Below, one piece after another: positions 38,723 to 47,826 of a stretch of 64,000 bases of DNA. Within the stretch, counting starts at the first letter, position 1. The number at the start of each line of letters is the position of its first letter. The DNA is from Porphyrobacter sp. GA68 (lineage in GTDB: Bacteria > Pseudomonadota > Alphaproteobacteria > Sphingomonadales > Sphingomonadaceae): contig NZ_JAKQYJ010000001.1 of the NCBI RefSeq assembly GCF_022605525.1, positions 124,001 to 188,000 of the forward strand, given 5' to 3'. Under the pieces are notes generated by a model. It was not told the origin of the DNA. It saw only the letters and a program-made list of their open reading frames with translations, and did no database searches. The position numbers and the translations under genes were made by a program.

Positions 38723-38854
38723 TGTGTTCCCTCAACCCTTGCCGATGATACGTGGCCATTATTACGCCCGTCTTGCACGAAAGTCTTTAGGCAGTGTTAG
38801 CCAGCCCCAAAAGAGGGCTGTCGCTCAACAGAAGGTTAACGGGAAAGGCGTGGG
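38723..38854. promoter_or_regulatory. Upstream region of the minus-strand EPS genes
   Basis: 132 bases between the amidohydrolase 3' end and the small accessory gene. It must carry the promoter for the minus-strand EPS unit and the end of the amidohydrolase transcript. No clear motif was identified. Confidence 0.35.
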
Positions 38855-40138
38855 CTATTCGACGACCCGGCCGCGGGCCATCACCCACTCCACCCGTTCC
38901 AGCACAGTGGCGTCCGCCAGCGGGTCGCCGGCAACTGCGATGATATCCGCCGAATAGCCCACCGCCAGCCGGCCAAGTTCATCTTCCATGCCCAGCACCT
39001 TTGCCGCGGAGGTGGTAGCGCTGGCGAGCGCCTGCCGGCTGTTCATTCCCTGCGCCATCATCAACCGGAACTCGCCTGCGTTGCGGCCGTGGTCGAACAC
39101 CCCGGCATCGGTGCCGAACGCAATCGGCACCCCCCATTGCATCGCGCGGGTCATGAATACCCGCGCCGTTTCGGCCACCTCGCGCACCTTGGCCTCTACC
39201 ACGGGAGTATAAACGCCCTGGCCAAGGCGTTCGGATATACCCTGAAACGCCATCAGCGTGGGGATCAGCACCACGCCGCGTTCGCGCATGGCATCGGCGG
39301 CCGCCTTGTCGAGATATGTGCCGTGTTCGATAGAGGACACGCCGGCCCGGGCGGCTGCCTCGATCCCGCGCGCGCCATGCGCATGGGCCATGACCGCGAG
39401 ACCCAGCGAGCGCGCGGTATCTGTTATGCTGCGCATTTCAGCGTCGGAAAAGTGCGCCTCCAAGCCGCGGCCCTGCTGACTCAGCACGCCGCCCGTCGCT
39501 GTGATCTTGATCACGTCGGACCCGTTCTGCGCAGCCCGCCGGACCTTGGCCGCGCATTCGACCGCGCCGGTGCAGGCGTAGCCACTCGACAGGACGGCAT
39601 TCACTTCCGGGCGGAAGCCGGACACGTCGCCATGCCCGCCGACAATCGCCAGCGCCGGGCCGGCGGCAATGATGCGGGGGCCGGTGATCAGTCCTTCGGC
39701 GGTGCCGCGCCTCAATGCGAAAGCGGTTTCTCCGCCGCTGCCGGCCTCGCGTACGGTGGTGAAGCCGGCACGTACCGTCAGCGCCGCGTTCTTGGCGCCG
39801 ACCACCACGCCCCATTCTTCCGGCTCCACCGCTTCCTTCCAGAAGTCACCACCCGGATCGCCCGTTAGGTGGACATGCAGGTCGATCAGGCCCGGCAGCA
39901 CCGTTCGCCCGGACAGGTCGATTACCTCGTCGGCGCCTGCCGGCGGCGCCGTGCCTGGCGTCACGCTGAGGATGCGGCCATCCTCCACCAGAATGACTCC
40001 GGGGCCGATGGAGCCGCGCTCCGCGTCGACGATCACATTGCCGGCAACGATTGCCTGCCGCTGCGCTGCGGCGGGGACGGTCAGCAAGGCCGCCAGTCCC
40101 GCGCCGATCGCGGCCATCCGCTTCACCCTGCCGCTCAT
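38855..40138 (-). CDS. Exported metal-dependent amidohydrolase, 427 aa
   Basis: A secreted hydrolase of the amidohydrolase superfamily, probably cleaving a dipeptide or cyclic amide. A signal peptide (MAAIGAGLAALLTVPAAAQ) precedes the small beta domain (AIVAGNVIVDAERG), the metal ligands H-x-H in LIDLHVHLTG, the probable carboxylated Lys in DVIKITATGG, a later MAHAHGARGIEAA and IEHGTYLD, and the final Asp in FGTDAGVF. It resembles the Xaa-Pro dipeptidase/prolidase-like members found in sphingomonads. The ATG ending at 40138 follows GAGGAGG; a longer frame to 40201 has no ribosome site. It diverges from the S9 peptidase gene. Confidence 0.86.
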   Translation of the reverse strand: MSGRVKRMAAIGAGLAALLTVPAAAQRQAIVAGNVIVDAERGSIGPGVILVEDGRILSVTPGTAPPAGADEVIDLSGRTVLPGLIDLHVHLTGDPGGDFWKEAVEPEEWGVVVGAKNAALTVRAGFTTVREAGSGGETAFALRRGTAEGLITGPRIIAAGPALAIVGGHGDVSGFRPEVNAVLSSGYACTGAVECAAKVRRAAQNGSDVIKITATGGVLSQQGRGLEAHFSDAEMRSITDTARSLGLAVMAHAHGARGIEAAARAGVSSIEHGTYLDKAAADAMRERGVVLIPTLMAFQGISERLGQGVYTPVVEAKVREVAETARVFMTRAMQWGVPIAFGTDAGVFDHGRNAGEFRLMMAQGMNSRQALASATTSAAKVLGMEDELGRLAVGYSADIIAVAGDPLADATVLERVEWVMARGRVVE

Positions 40139-40221
40139 CCGCACCTCCTCGTCCCGTTGCGCCCCGCTTTGCGGCAAGTTAGAGCCGAGCGGAAAGATCA
40201 TAGCAAGAGAGGATTGCCTGT

Positions 40222-42279
40222 ATGTCGACCACGCTTTCTGCCACGTTGCGTTTAGGCGCGACCCTGCTCGCCACCGCTGCGCTGGCCCTGCCGCTGCACG
40301 CGCGGCCCATGACGGCAGAAGACGTGGCCAGGCTGGAGAGCGTGGGCACCATGGCGGTGTCCCCTGACGGGCGCTCCATCGCGTTCACCACCACCCGGTT
40401 GCCGAACGTAACGACGGGGGAGAAGGATGGCACGCCCGCACAGCAGCTCAAGCTTGCCACCGCTCCCGATGCGATACGCACCTTTCTGCCGCAGGATATG
40501 AGCGTGGCGGCCATCGACTTTTCACCCGATGGGCGCACGATCAGCTTCCTGTGGAAGAAAGGCGATGAAAAGCGCGCGGTCTGGGGCATCCCGACCGATG
40601 GCGGGGCTTACCGCAAGCTGGCGGCAGTGGGCGACGCCGATGTTCGCTCTTACGCCTGGGCACCGGACGGCAGCCGCGTCTTCCTGCTGGCCGGGCCGGC
40701 CGAAGACAGCGCGCGCAGAGCCGAAGCGGACAAGGGCTTCACCGCGATTGTGTACGAAGAGGAGGCCCGGCTAAACCGGATGTTCTCGGCCCGGGTGGGG
40801 GATACGGTCGATGCGCAGCCCACACCCATAACGGTCCCCGGCTACGTCAGCGCCTTCAAGGTCACTCCCGATGGCCGCACCGGCATCATCGACAGCGCGC
40901 CTACCCCCAGCGTCGACGACAGCTTTGTCGCCAAGCGCGTGCACATCGTCGATCTGGCAACCGGTGAGGTGCTGCGGGTAGTGGAAACACCCGGAAAATT
41001 GGGAGACGTGGAGGTTTCTCCAGACGGACGGACCCTGTCGATGATTGCGGCGGTCGACGTGAACGATCCGGCGGATACGACCCTGCACCTCGTGGATGTG
41101 GCCACCGGACAATTCCGTGCGCTGAACGCGGGCGCGCCGGAAGCAGCCATCGACGCACATTGGCTGCCCGATGGCCGTCTCGCGGCCATTATCCACCGGG
41201 GCGCGCAGTCACTGCTGCGTTACTACCGGCCCAACGGCACCGTGGCGGGTGAAGTGGATGCCGGTGATCTGATCCTGACCGATATCAAGGCGAATGGACG
41301 CACCCTGGCGGTGGAGGCGACCACCCCGACCCATCCGGGCGAACTGTTCGTGGTGAACGGAAACCGCTTCACCCGCTGGACCGCGCACAACCCGTGGCTG
41401 TCCGAGATCACTTTCGGACGGCAACGCGTCATCACCTATGCCGCGCGGGACGGCCAACAGATCGAAGGCATCCTGATCGAACCGGTTGGCGGAGTGCCGG
41501 CGGGCGGCGCACCGACTATCATGACTATCCACGGCGGACCCGAAGCACACGATTCAAATGGCTGGCTGACGGGCTATTCCAGTCCCGGGCAGGTCGGCGC
41601 CGGGGCCGGTTACGCCGTGTTCTATCCCAACTATCGCGGCTCGACCGCTTATGGCACCGCCTTCAGCAAGGAGCATCAGGGGGATTATGCAGGCAAGGAG
41701 TTCGACGACATCGTCGACGGCAAGCGGGCGCTCGTCGCAGCCGGAGTGACGGACCCGAACCGGACCGGGATCACCGGCGGGTCGTATGGCGGCTATGCGA
41801 GCGCCTGGGGCGCGACCGCGCAGTCCGAGGAGTTTGCCGCCTCGGTCATGTTCGTTGGCATATCGAACCAGGTCAGCAAGTTCGGCACGACCGACATTCC
41901 CATGGAAATGTACAACGTTCACGCCCGCAAATGGCCGTGGGAGAACTGGATGGGCATGCTGGAAGTGTCGCCCGTCTACCATGTGGACAAGGCCGAAACA
42001 CCCATCCTGATCATGCACGGGGCAGAGGACACGCGGGTGGCGCCCAGTCAGAGCTACGAACTGTACCGCAACATCAAGGTGCGAAAGCCGGAAACACCGG
42101 TGCGGCTGGTTCTGTATCCGGGCGAAGGGCACGGCCTGGTCAGGGCTGCCGCGCGGTATGACTACAACACCCGGATGATGCAGTGGTTCGACACCTATCT
42201 CAAGACCGGCAACCGGTCTGCCCCAATGCCCGCGCCGCGTCCTGCTCTCAACCTGGCCGGAGCAGCTGTAGCAGAGTAA
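40222..42279 (+). CDS. S9-family prolyl oligopeptidase, 685 aa
   Basis: A secreted or periplasmic serine peptidase. A signal peptide (TLLATAALALPLHA) is followed by a beta-propeller with repeated SPDGRxxxF units (residues about 30-400) and an alpha/beta-hydrolase domain. The catalytic Ser is in GGSYGGY (about residue 520), with Asp in EDTRV (about 601) and His in GEGHGL (about 635). It fits the DPP4/acylaminoacyl-peptidase group. It diverges from the amidohydrolase, hinting at shared use of peptides. Its 3' end meets the MipA gene at a hairpin. Confidence 0.93.
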   Translation: MSTTLSATLRLGATLLATAALALPLHARPMTAEDVARLESVGTMAVSPDGRSIAFTTTRLPNVTTGEKDGTPAQQLKLATAPDAIRTFLPQDMSVAAIDFSPDGRTISFLWKKGDEKRAVWGIPTDGGAYRKLAAVGDADVRSYAWAPDGSRVFLLAGPAEDSARRAEADKGFTAIVYEEEARLNRMFSARVGDTVDAQPTPITVPGYVSAFKVTPDGRTGIIDSAPTPSVDDSFVAKRVHIVDLATGEVLRVVETPGKLGDVEVSPDGRTLSMIAAVDVNDPADTTLHLVDVATGQFRALNAGAPEAAIDAHWLPDGRLAAIIHRGAQSLLRYYRPNGTVAGEVDAGDLILTDIKANGRTLAVEATTPTHPGELFVVNGNRFTRWTAHNPWLSEITFGRQRVITYAARDGQQIEGILIEPVGGVPAGGAPTIMTIHGGPEAHDSNGWLTGYSSPGQVGAGAGYAVFYPNYRGSTAYGTAFSKEHQGDYAGKEFDDIVDGKRALVAAGVTDPNRTGITGGSYGGYASAWGATAQSEEFAASVMFVGISNQVSKFGTTDIPMEMYNVHARKWPWENWMGMLEVSPVYHVDKAETPILIMHGAEDTRVAPSQSYELYRNIKVRKPETPVRLVLYPGEGHGLVRAAARYDYNTRMMQWFDTYLKTGNRSAPMPAPRPALNLAGAAVAE

Positions 42280-42291
42280 AGCGCGCTACAG
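42266..42291. terminator. Inverted repeat between convergent genes, possible two-way terminator
   Basis: A perfect 7-base inverted repeat (CTGTAGC and GCTACAG) with a 12-base loop spans the ends of the S9 peptidase and MipA genes, whose stops are 6 bases apart. It could end transcription from both sides. There is no T-run. Confidence 0.4.
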
Positions 42292-43200
42292 TCCGAAGGT
42301 GTATCCGATGCCGACCGCGACGAACCACTGGTCGGCATCGCCCCGGATGCTGGTGAACGGCGTGCGCTTGGCGTCGCCCAGCAGCCGGGAATACCCGCCG
42401 ATACCAACCAGCGCCAGGCCGCCATCGGTCACATCGCCGCTGAGATCATAACCGACGAGGAGATTGACGCCGACATCCTCGAACCCGCCGCCGGCATCGA
42501 AGGCCGGCAGGGACTGTAAAGGCACGGCGGGGTTGGCGGCGGGGACTGAGTAGTAATACTGCGCATAGTCGTCATCGACATACTTCGTACTGAGGGAAAG
42601 CGACACGGCCGCCGCGCGGCTGACCGGCGTGAAGTAGGAGATGGACGGTGCGATGGTCATGCCATTGTGGGCACCCAGCACATCCCACCCCAGATCGACA
42701 TTGAAGCTGAGGCTGTCGAACGGGTTGAGCAGGCGGGGAAAGCTGATCCCGGCTGTTGGGCCGACTTCGATAGCGGTGTCGAGTTCCCCGTAGGCGGCGA
42801 CGACCTCGTCCTTGATGCGGTTGACCCGGTCCCGGTTCAGCCGGGCGACGACACCTAGGGAGAAGTTCGGCCCCGTCGCCGTGTCGGGGATGAAGTCCAG
42901 CGCCAGCCCCGCTGGACGCGGGTTGAGATCGACATCACCGATGCTGCCCTGAACCAGCGGCAGAACCGAGACGATATAATCATCCGACCCGGAATAGCTT
43001 GCCCCGTAAGCTGCGCCCAAGCCCACGGTCAGGTAATCTCCGTCGAACACGGTGTCACCGGGCAATTGCGCCAGTGCCTCGTTGGGTACATCCGCGGTTG
43101 TCCCAGGAACGCTCGCGTCCTGCGCCGATGCTGGCGATGCAAGCCCAAGGGCAAGGCCGCCAACACAAAATGTCCAACCGATCGCCCGCATCATCTTCAT
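42286..43200 (-). CDS. MipA/OmpV family outer-membrane protein, 304 aa
   Basis: A signal peptide (FCVGGLALGLASPASAQ) is followed by a barrel domain of the MipA/OmpV type: LTVGLGAAYGASYSGSDDY and PLVQGSIGDVDLNPRPAGLALDFI near residues 55-105, VEVGPTAGI-like stretch (IEVGPTAGISFPRLLNPF), and a C-terminal strand VGIGYTFGL ending in a hydrophobic residue. Members in E. coli bind murein hydrolase/synthase, but most homologues are of unknown role. It diverges from crtY. Confidence 0.88.
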   Translation of the reverse strand: MKMMRAIGWTFCVGGLALGLASPASAQDASVPGTTADVPNEALAQLPGDTVFDGDYLTVGLGAAYGASYSGSDDYIVSVLPLVQGSIGDVDLNPRPAGLALDFIPDTATGPNFSLGVVARLNRDRVNRIKDEVVAAYGELDTAIEVGPTAGISFPRLLNPFDSLSFNVDLGWDVLGAHNGMTIAPSISYFTPVSRAAAVSLSLSTKYVDDDYAQYYYSVPAANPAVPLQSLPAFDAGGGFEDVGVNLLVGYDLSGDVTDGGLALVGIGGYSRLLGDAKRTPFTSIRGDADQWFVAVGIGYTFGL

Positions 43201-43315
43201 CCCCGTCCGAGTTTGTTCAACAACCGAGCGGCTGATGGCTTGTTCCGCCCCGCTGCGTCAATCCGGCGGCGCTGCCGATTGCCCTTCGCCCGCTTCGTCC
43301 CTACTTGCCATAGCG

Positions 43316-44527
43316 ATGACCGAGCGCAGTGTGGATGTCGCGATTGCCGGCGGGGGGTTAGCGGGCGGGCTGATCGCGCTTGCTGTCGCCCGGCGTCATC
43401 CGCAGTTCGACATAGCGCTGATCGAAGGCGGGGACCGGTTGGGCGGCAAGCACCGCTGGAGCTGGTTCGGCAGCGATATTGACCCAGCCGGAGAGGGGCT
43501 GATCGGCGTCTTTCCGGTCACCTCGTGGCCCGGCAGCTACGAGGTACATTTCCCGGCTTACCGCCGCACCTTGCGCGCCAGCTACAACTCGCTTGCCAGC
43601 GAGGATTTCGCCCGTACGCTGGAGCGGGAACTGAACCAGGGCAGCATCCTGACCCATCGTCCTGTTGCCAGCCTGGATGCCGCCGGCCTATCCCTGGCCG
43701 ACGGCGAACGGATCAACGCGCGTCATGTGATCGACTGCCGTGGACTGAAGGACGCGCCGCAGCTGACTGGCGGCTGGCAGGTGTTCCTGGGCCAGGAATG
43801 GCAGCTTGACCGCCCGCACGGACTGGTCGGCCCCGTCATCATGGATGCAACGGTAGCACAGGAAGGCGCCTATCGTTTCATGTACCTCCTGCCGCTCGGC
43901 CCTGACAGGCTGTTTCTGGAGGACACGTACTACGCCGACACACCCCGGCTGGACAAAGCCGCACTACGGGTCCGCATCGCCGACTACGTGGGCGAACACG
44001 GCTGGTCGGGGCGGGCCTTGGATGAAGAAACTGGTGTCCTGCCGGTCATAACCGGCGGCGACTTCGCGGCCTTCCAGGCGGCGCAGCGCACCTCCGGGGT
44101 CGCCGTTGCCGGTGCTCGCGGGGGTTTCGTCCATCCTCTGACGAGCTACACCCTGCCCCAGGCGGTCCGCATCGCCAATCTCGTCGCGCAGGCTGTCGAC
44201 AGGGAGGATGTTTCATTGGCGAGCTTGCTTGAAAGGGAAGCGCAGCGGCACTGGCACGCGACCGGTTTCTACCGCCTGCTGGGCCAAATGCTGTTTGGCG
44301 CGGCCAACCCGGCAGAACGGTATCGCGTGTTCCAGCGCTTCTATCGTCTGTCGGAGCCGCTGATCGAACGCTTCTATGCCGCCCGGTCCACATGGCCCGA
44401 CCGTGCCCGCGTCCTGGCGGGCAAGCCGCCGGTGCGGATTACACGCGCCCTCCAGGCCATAGCCAGTCAGTCCCCACCCCTAGTCGCCCCATCCCTAGTT
44501 GATAGATCGGAACAGTTTCATGTCTGA
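43316..44527 (+). CDS. crtY: Lycopene beta-cyclase CrtY, 403 aa
   Basis: Cyclises both ends of lycopene to give beta-carotene. The N-terminal FAD-binding motif is VAIAGGGLAGGLIALAVARR, followed by the cyclase segment LGGKHRWSWFGSDI, a DCRGL motif near residue 142 and the GWQVFLGQEW segment. Late conserved parts include GGFVHPLTSYTLPQAVR. The ATG at 43316 gives 403 aa, close to family length; the frame is open upstream but shows no similarity. It overlaps crtI by 8 bases, forming the start of the carotenoid operon. Confidence 0.95.
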   Translation: MTERSVDVAIAGGGLAGGLIALAVARRHPQFDIALIEGGDRLGGKHRWSWFGSDIDPAGEGLIGVFPVTSWPGSYEVHFPAYRRTLRASYNSLASEDFARTLERELNQGSILTHRPVASLDAAGLSLADGERINARHVIDCRGLKDAPQLTGGWQVFLGQEWQLDRPHGLVGPVIMDATVAQEGAYRFMYLLPLGPDRLFLEDTYYADTPRLDKAALRVRIADYVGEHGWSGRALDEETGVLPVITGGDFAAFQAAQRTSGVAVAGARGGFVHPLTSYTLPQAVRIANLVAQAVDREDVSLASLLEREAQRHWHATGFYRLLGQMLFGAANPAERYRVFQRFYRLSEPLIERFYAARSTWPDRARVLAGKPPVRITRALQAIASQSPPLVAPSLVDRSEQFHV

Positions 44528-46076
44528 CACTCTCGCGGCCACCCGCATCAGCCGCTCGCCGGACAGCGCCAGTCAGGCGAACGACACCTCTTCCCGCAAG
44601 CGTGCCTGCGTCATCGGGGCGGGCTTCGGCGGCCTTGCCCTGGCCATCCGGCTGCAGAGTGCGGGCATCGCGACCACGCTGGTCGAAGGGCGCGACAAGC
44701 CGGGCGGTCGCGCCTATTTCTGGGAGCGGGACGGGTTCACCTTCGACGCTGGCCCCACCGTCATCACCGATCCCGACTGCCTGCGGGAATTGTGGGCGCT
44801 GTCTGGGCATGACATGGCCGAAGATGTCGAATTGATTGAAGTGAAACCGTTTTACCGGCTGAATTGGCCGGACGGGACAAATTTTGACTACTCCAACGAC
44901 GAAGCCCAATTGCATGCCGAGATCGCCAAGCTGAACCCCGCTGACAACGCCGGGTATCAGCGGTTTCTGGCCTATTCGGAGGAGGTTTGGCGTGAAGGTT
45001 ACGTGAAGCTGGGTCACGTGCCGTTCCTCGACTTCAAATCCATGCTCAAGGCGGCGCCCGCGCTGGCCAAGAACCAGGCTTACCGCTCCGTCTATTCGAT
45101 GGTGTCCAGCTTCGTGGAGAATGAACGCCTGCGCGAAGCGCTGAGTTTTCACACGCTGCTGGTCGGCGGCAATCCGATGAAGACCAGCGCCATCTACGCC
45201 CTCATCCACAAGCTTGAAAAGGATGGCGGCGTATGGTGGGCCAAGGGCGGCACCAACCGGCTGGTTGCCGGCATGATCCGTCATTTCGAACGGCTGGGCG
45301 GCACCTTCAGGCTGGGCGACCCGGTGGTCTCTATCGAAACTCTGGGCAGCCGCGCGCAGCAGGTGAAAACCGCCTCGGGCTGGAAGGAGCGGTTCGATGC
45401 CGTTGCCAGTAATGCGGACATCATGCATTCCTACCGCGACCTGCTGGGCGATACGCAACGCGGCAAATCCTACGCCCGCACTCTGAAACGCAAGACCTAT
45501 TCCCCCAGCCTGTTCGTGGTTCACTTTGGCCTCAAAGGAACCTGGCCGGGTATCCCGCACCACATGATCCTGTTCGGGCCGCGCTACAAAGGGCTGCTCG
45601 ACGATATCTATACCCATGGCGTTCTGCCGGAAGACTTCTCGATCTATCTGCATCATCCGACCGTCACCGACCCGTCCATGGCGCCGGAGGGGATGAGCAC
45701 GTTCTACGCCCTGGTGCCGGTGGCCCATATGGGCAAGCTGACGATCGATTGGGACGAGGTCGGCCCCGTGCTGGAAAAGCGGATTTTGGACGAAGTTGGC
45801 CGCCGCCTCATCCCGGACATCCACGAACGGATCGTCACCAAGTTCTCCTACGCGCCCAAGGATTTCGCGCAGGATCTCAATGCCCACGTCGGCAGCGCGT
45901 TCTCGCTCGAGCCGGTCCTGTGGCAGAGCGCGTGGTTCCGCGGTCACAACCGGGACAGCGTTATCGAGAATTTTTACCTTGTTGGTGCAGGAACCCACCC
46001 AGGCGCAGGTATTCCCGGCGTAGTGGGTAGCGCCAAGGCGACGGCCAAGCTGATGGTGGAGGATCTGGTTCAATGA
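44520..46076 (+). CDS. crtI: Phytoene desaturase CrtI, 518 aa
   Basis: Introduces four double bonds to turn phytoene into lycopene. The dinucleotide-binding motif VIGAGFGGLALAIRLQSAG is near residue 32, the substrate region includes FTFDAGPTVITDPD near residue 75, and the C-terminal signature GAGTHPGAGIPGVVGSAKATA near residue 490. The ATG at 44520 has CGGAAC upstream; a TTG 7 codons earlier is less likely. The first 28 residues before the FAD motif form an extra Ser/Thr-rich tail. It overlaps crtY by 8 bases and the LOG gene by 4. Confidence 0.97.
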   Translation: MSDTLAATRISRSPDSASQANDTSSRKRACVIGAGFGGLALAIRLQSAGIATTLVEGRDKPGGRAYFWERDGFTFDAGPTVITDPDCLRELWALSGHDMAEDVELIEVKPFYRLNWPDGTNFDYSNDEAQLHAEIAKLNPADNAGYQRFLAYSEEVWREGYVKLGHVPFLDFKSMLKAAPALAKNQAYRSVYSMVSSFVENERLREALSFHTLLVGGNPMKTSAIYALIHKLEKDGGVWWAKGGTNRLVAGMIRHFERLGGTFRLGDPVVSIETLGSRAQQVKTASGWKERFDAVASNADIMHSYRDLLGDTQRGKSYARTLKRKTYSPSLFVVHFGLKGTWPGIPHHMILFGPRYKGLLDDIYTHGVLPEDFSIYLHHPTVTDPSMAPEGMSTFYALVPVAHMGKLTIDWDEVGPVLEKRILDEVGRRLIPDIHERIVTKFSYAPKDFAQDLNAHVGSAFSLEPVLWQSAWFRGHNRDSVIENFYLVGAGTHPGAGIPGVVGSAKATAKLMVEDLVQ

Positions 46077-46660
46077 CGATGCGGCGTCTTGCCATTTACT
46101 GCGGTTCGGCAACGCCAGCCGATGCACGCTACATGATGCTTGCGCGCGACGTGGGGGCCGAACTCGCGCGCCGGAACATCGGGGTGGTGTATGGCGGCGG
46201 CAGGCTGGGCCTGATGGGCGCGGTGGCGGGCGGCGCCCTGAATGCCGGGGGGGAGGTCATCGGCGTCATTCCCGAAGCGCTGGCGGGCAGCGAGGTGGCC
46301 AACACCGATTGCACCCAACTGCACCTCGTCAGCGGCATGCACGAGCGTAAGAAGCTGTTCACCGACCTGTCGGATGGCTTCATCACGCTCCCCGGCGGCG
46401 TGGGCACCATGGATGAATTGTGGGAAGCGGTAAGCTGGGCGCAGCTCGGCTATCACTCGAAACCTGTCGGCCTGCTCAACACGTTCGGCTTCTTCGACCA
46501 CCTCATCGCCTTCAACCGGCACATGGCCGAGGTGGGGTTCGTGCGCCCCGCTCATCAGGAAATCATCAAGGTGGCGGACAGCTTGGGCGAGCTATTGGAC
46601 CGCATGGCCGCACACCAACCGCACCGGCCGATCTTCCAGATGGAGGCGAGCGAACTGTGA
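46073..46660 (+). CDS. LOG-family protein (cytokinin riboside phosphoribohydrolase-like), 195 aa
   Basis: A Rossmann-like protein with the LOG signature: YCGSATPADARY near the N-terminus, VVYGGGRLGLMGAVA near residues 38-52 and the PGGVGTMDELWEAVSW motif near residues 104-119, including the GMHERKK segment. Family members release the base from nucleoside monophosphates; bacterial ones are often called lysine-decarboxylase-like by error. It sits between crtI and crtB with 4-base overlaps on both sides (ATGA, GTGA), so it is locked into the carotenoid operon. A role in carotenoid synthesis is not known. Confidence 0.92.
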   Translation: MTMRRLAIYCGSATPADARYMMLARDVGAELARRNIGVVYGGGRLGLMGAVAGGALNAGGEVIGVIPEALAGSEVANTDCTQLHLVSGMHERKKLFTDLSDGFITLPGGVGTMDELWEAVSWAQLGYHSKPVGLLNTFGFFDHLIAFNRHMAEVGFVRPAHQEIIKVADSLGELLDRMAAHQPHRPIFQMEASEL

Positions 46661-47682
46661 ATACCCCGGCCGGCACCCCCCGGATGCTCGCGCCCTCGCG
46701 TGTGCTGCGCGAAACCCCTGCCCGTGCAGGCGGTGGGCGCGACCGGGATGCGCTGATCTGGAAGGCGGAGGACGCGATCAAGGAAGGTTCGCGATCCTTT
46801 TCACTCGCTTCCAAACTGTTCGATCGGCCTACGCGCGAACAGGTCTGGCTGCTGTACGCCTGGTGCCGCCGGTGCGACGACATCGCCGACGATCAGCACA
46901 TGGGCGGGACACTGGGCAACGCCAAGAACCAGGAAGACCGGGTGCAGGCCATCCGCGTTCTGACCCGCCGCGCGCTCGATGGGTTGCCGACCGCCGATCC
47001 CGCCTTCGACGGGCTGGGCGTGGTTGCCGCGGAATGCGGCATCACGCGCGAGATGGTGGATGACGTGATCGGCGGGTTCGCGTTGGACGCGACCGGCTGG
47101 CAGCCCCGGTCCGAGGGTGACACCATGCGCTATTGCTATCACGTCGCGGGTGCGGTGGGGGTGATGATGGCGCGGGTCATGGGTGTGCCGGGCGAGGATT
47201 TCGACACCTATGATCGGGCGTGTGATCTCGGCCTGGCGTTCCAGCTGGCCAACATCGCCCGCGACATCGTGGAGGATGATGCGGCGGGCCGTTGCTATCT
47301 GCCGCAGGAATGGCTGGCAGAGGCGGATCTCGCTCCCGGTCAGCACGCCCGTCCGGAGAACCGCTTCGTGCTCGCCTCCATCATGCCCCGGATGATCGGC
47401 ATGATGGACCAGCACATCGCGGCGGCGCGGTATGGCGCGCGAAAGCTCAAGTTCCGGCAACGCTGGGCCGTGCTGTCCGCCGCGCGGATTTACGGCGCGA
47501 TCGGCCACAAGGTGCTCGCCCGCGGACAGAACGCATGGGACCGGCGTGTGGTGGTAAGCAAGCCGGCAAAGCTGGGCCATGTGGCGGCGGCGTTCGTGGA
47601 GGCGTTGTGGAACCGGCCCGAGCGGCCCGAACCAATGCCCCGATGGACGCGGGACAAGCTGCAGCCGATGAAGGGCTGGTAA
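46657..47682 (+). CDS. crtB: Phytoene synthase CrtB, 341 aa
   Basis: Joins two geranylgeranyl diphosphates to make phytoene. Both Asp-rich motifs are present: DDIADD near residue 74 and DIVEDDAAGRCYLP near residues 206-219, plus the GSRSFSLASKLF start and YCYHVAGAVGVMMARVMG segment. The GTG at 46657 overlaps the LOG gene stop (GTGA) and follows GGAGG at a good distance; the first ATG in frame is 9 codons later. It is the last gene of the crt operon. Confidence 0.96.
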   Translation: MNTPAGTPRMLAPSRVLRETPARAGGGRDRDALIWKAEDAIKEGSRSFSLASKLFDRPTREQVWLLYAWCRRCDDIADDQHMGGTLGNAKNQEDRVQAIRVLTRRALDGLPTADPAFDGLGVVAAECGITREMVDDVIGGFALDATGWQPRSEGDTMRYCYHVAGAVGVMMARVMGVPGEDFDTYDRACDLGLAFQLANIARDIVEDDAAGRCYLPQEWLAEADLAPGQHARPENRFVLASIMPRMIGMMDQHIAAARYGARKLKFRQRWAVLSAARIYGAIGHKVLARGQNAWDRRVVVSKPAKLGHVAAAFVEALWNRPERPEPMPRWTRDKLQPMKGW

Positions 47683-47737
47683 GCCTGCGGTAATCACGCT
47701 GACGGGCTGAGCCAGTCGCATGCCTGTGTCGCGCTGT

Positions 47738-47800
47738 GGGCCGCCGATACTTCCTCCCGTCCGGGTTCCACTGGGCTCCTGCGGCGGGCGGTTTTCTTTT
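47738..47800 (+). terminator. Possible terminator or structured leader after crtB
   Basis: A GC-rich stretch in which CCGCC (47741-47745) can pair with GGCGG (47787-47791), with a long internal part that can form smaller stems (CCCGTCCGGG), followed immediately by TTTTCTTTT (47792-47800). The T-tract makes a rho-independent terminator for the crt operon plausible, although it may also act as a leader for the carboxylase gene 27 bases downstream. The sequence CACCTCCTTA, equal to the 16S 3' end, lies just after it at 47807-47816. Confidence 0.45.
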
Positions 47801-47826
47801 CCGTCGCACCTCCTTAGTGGCACGGA

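Noticed and set aside
41600-41800. Horizontal transfer by change in base composition
   Set aside because: No segment stands out by eye in GC content or codon use; even the two inserts in the atp operon look like their neighbours. A sliding-window calculation would be needed to say more.
44439-46127. 562-aa open frame antisense to crtI
   Set aside because: It lies wholly opposite crtI, and the protein has no family features. Length alone is explained by codon bias on the sense strand.
47738-47826. Cobalamin or other known riboswitch before the carboxylase gene
   Set aside because: A CCACTGGG stretch caught the eye, but the other conserved boxes of the cobalamin riboswitch are missing and the region is too short.
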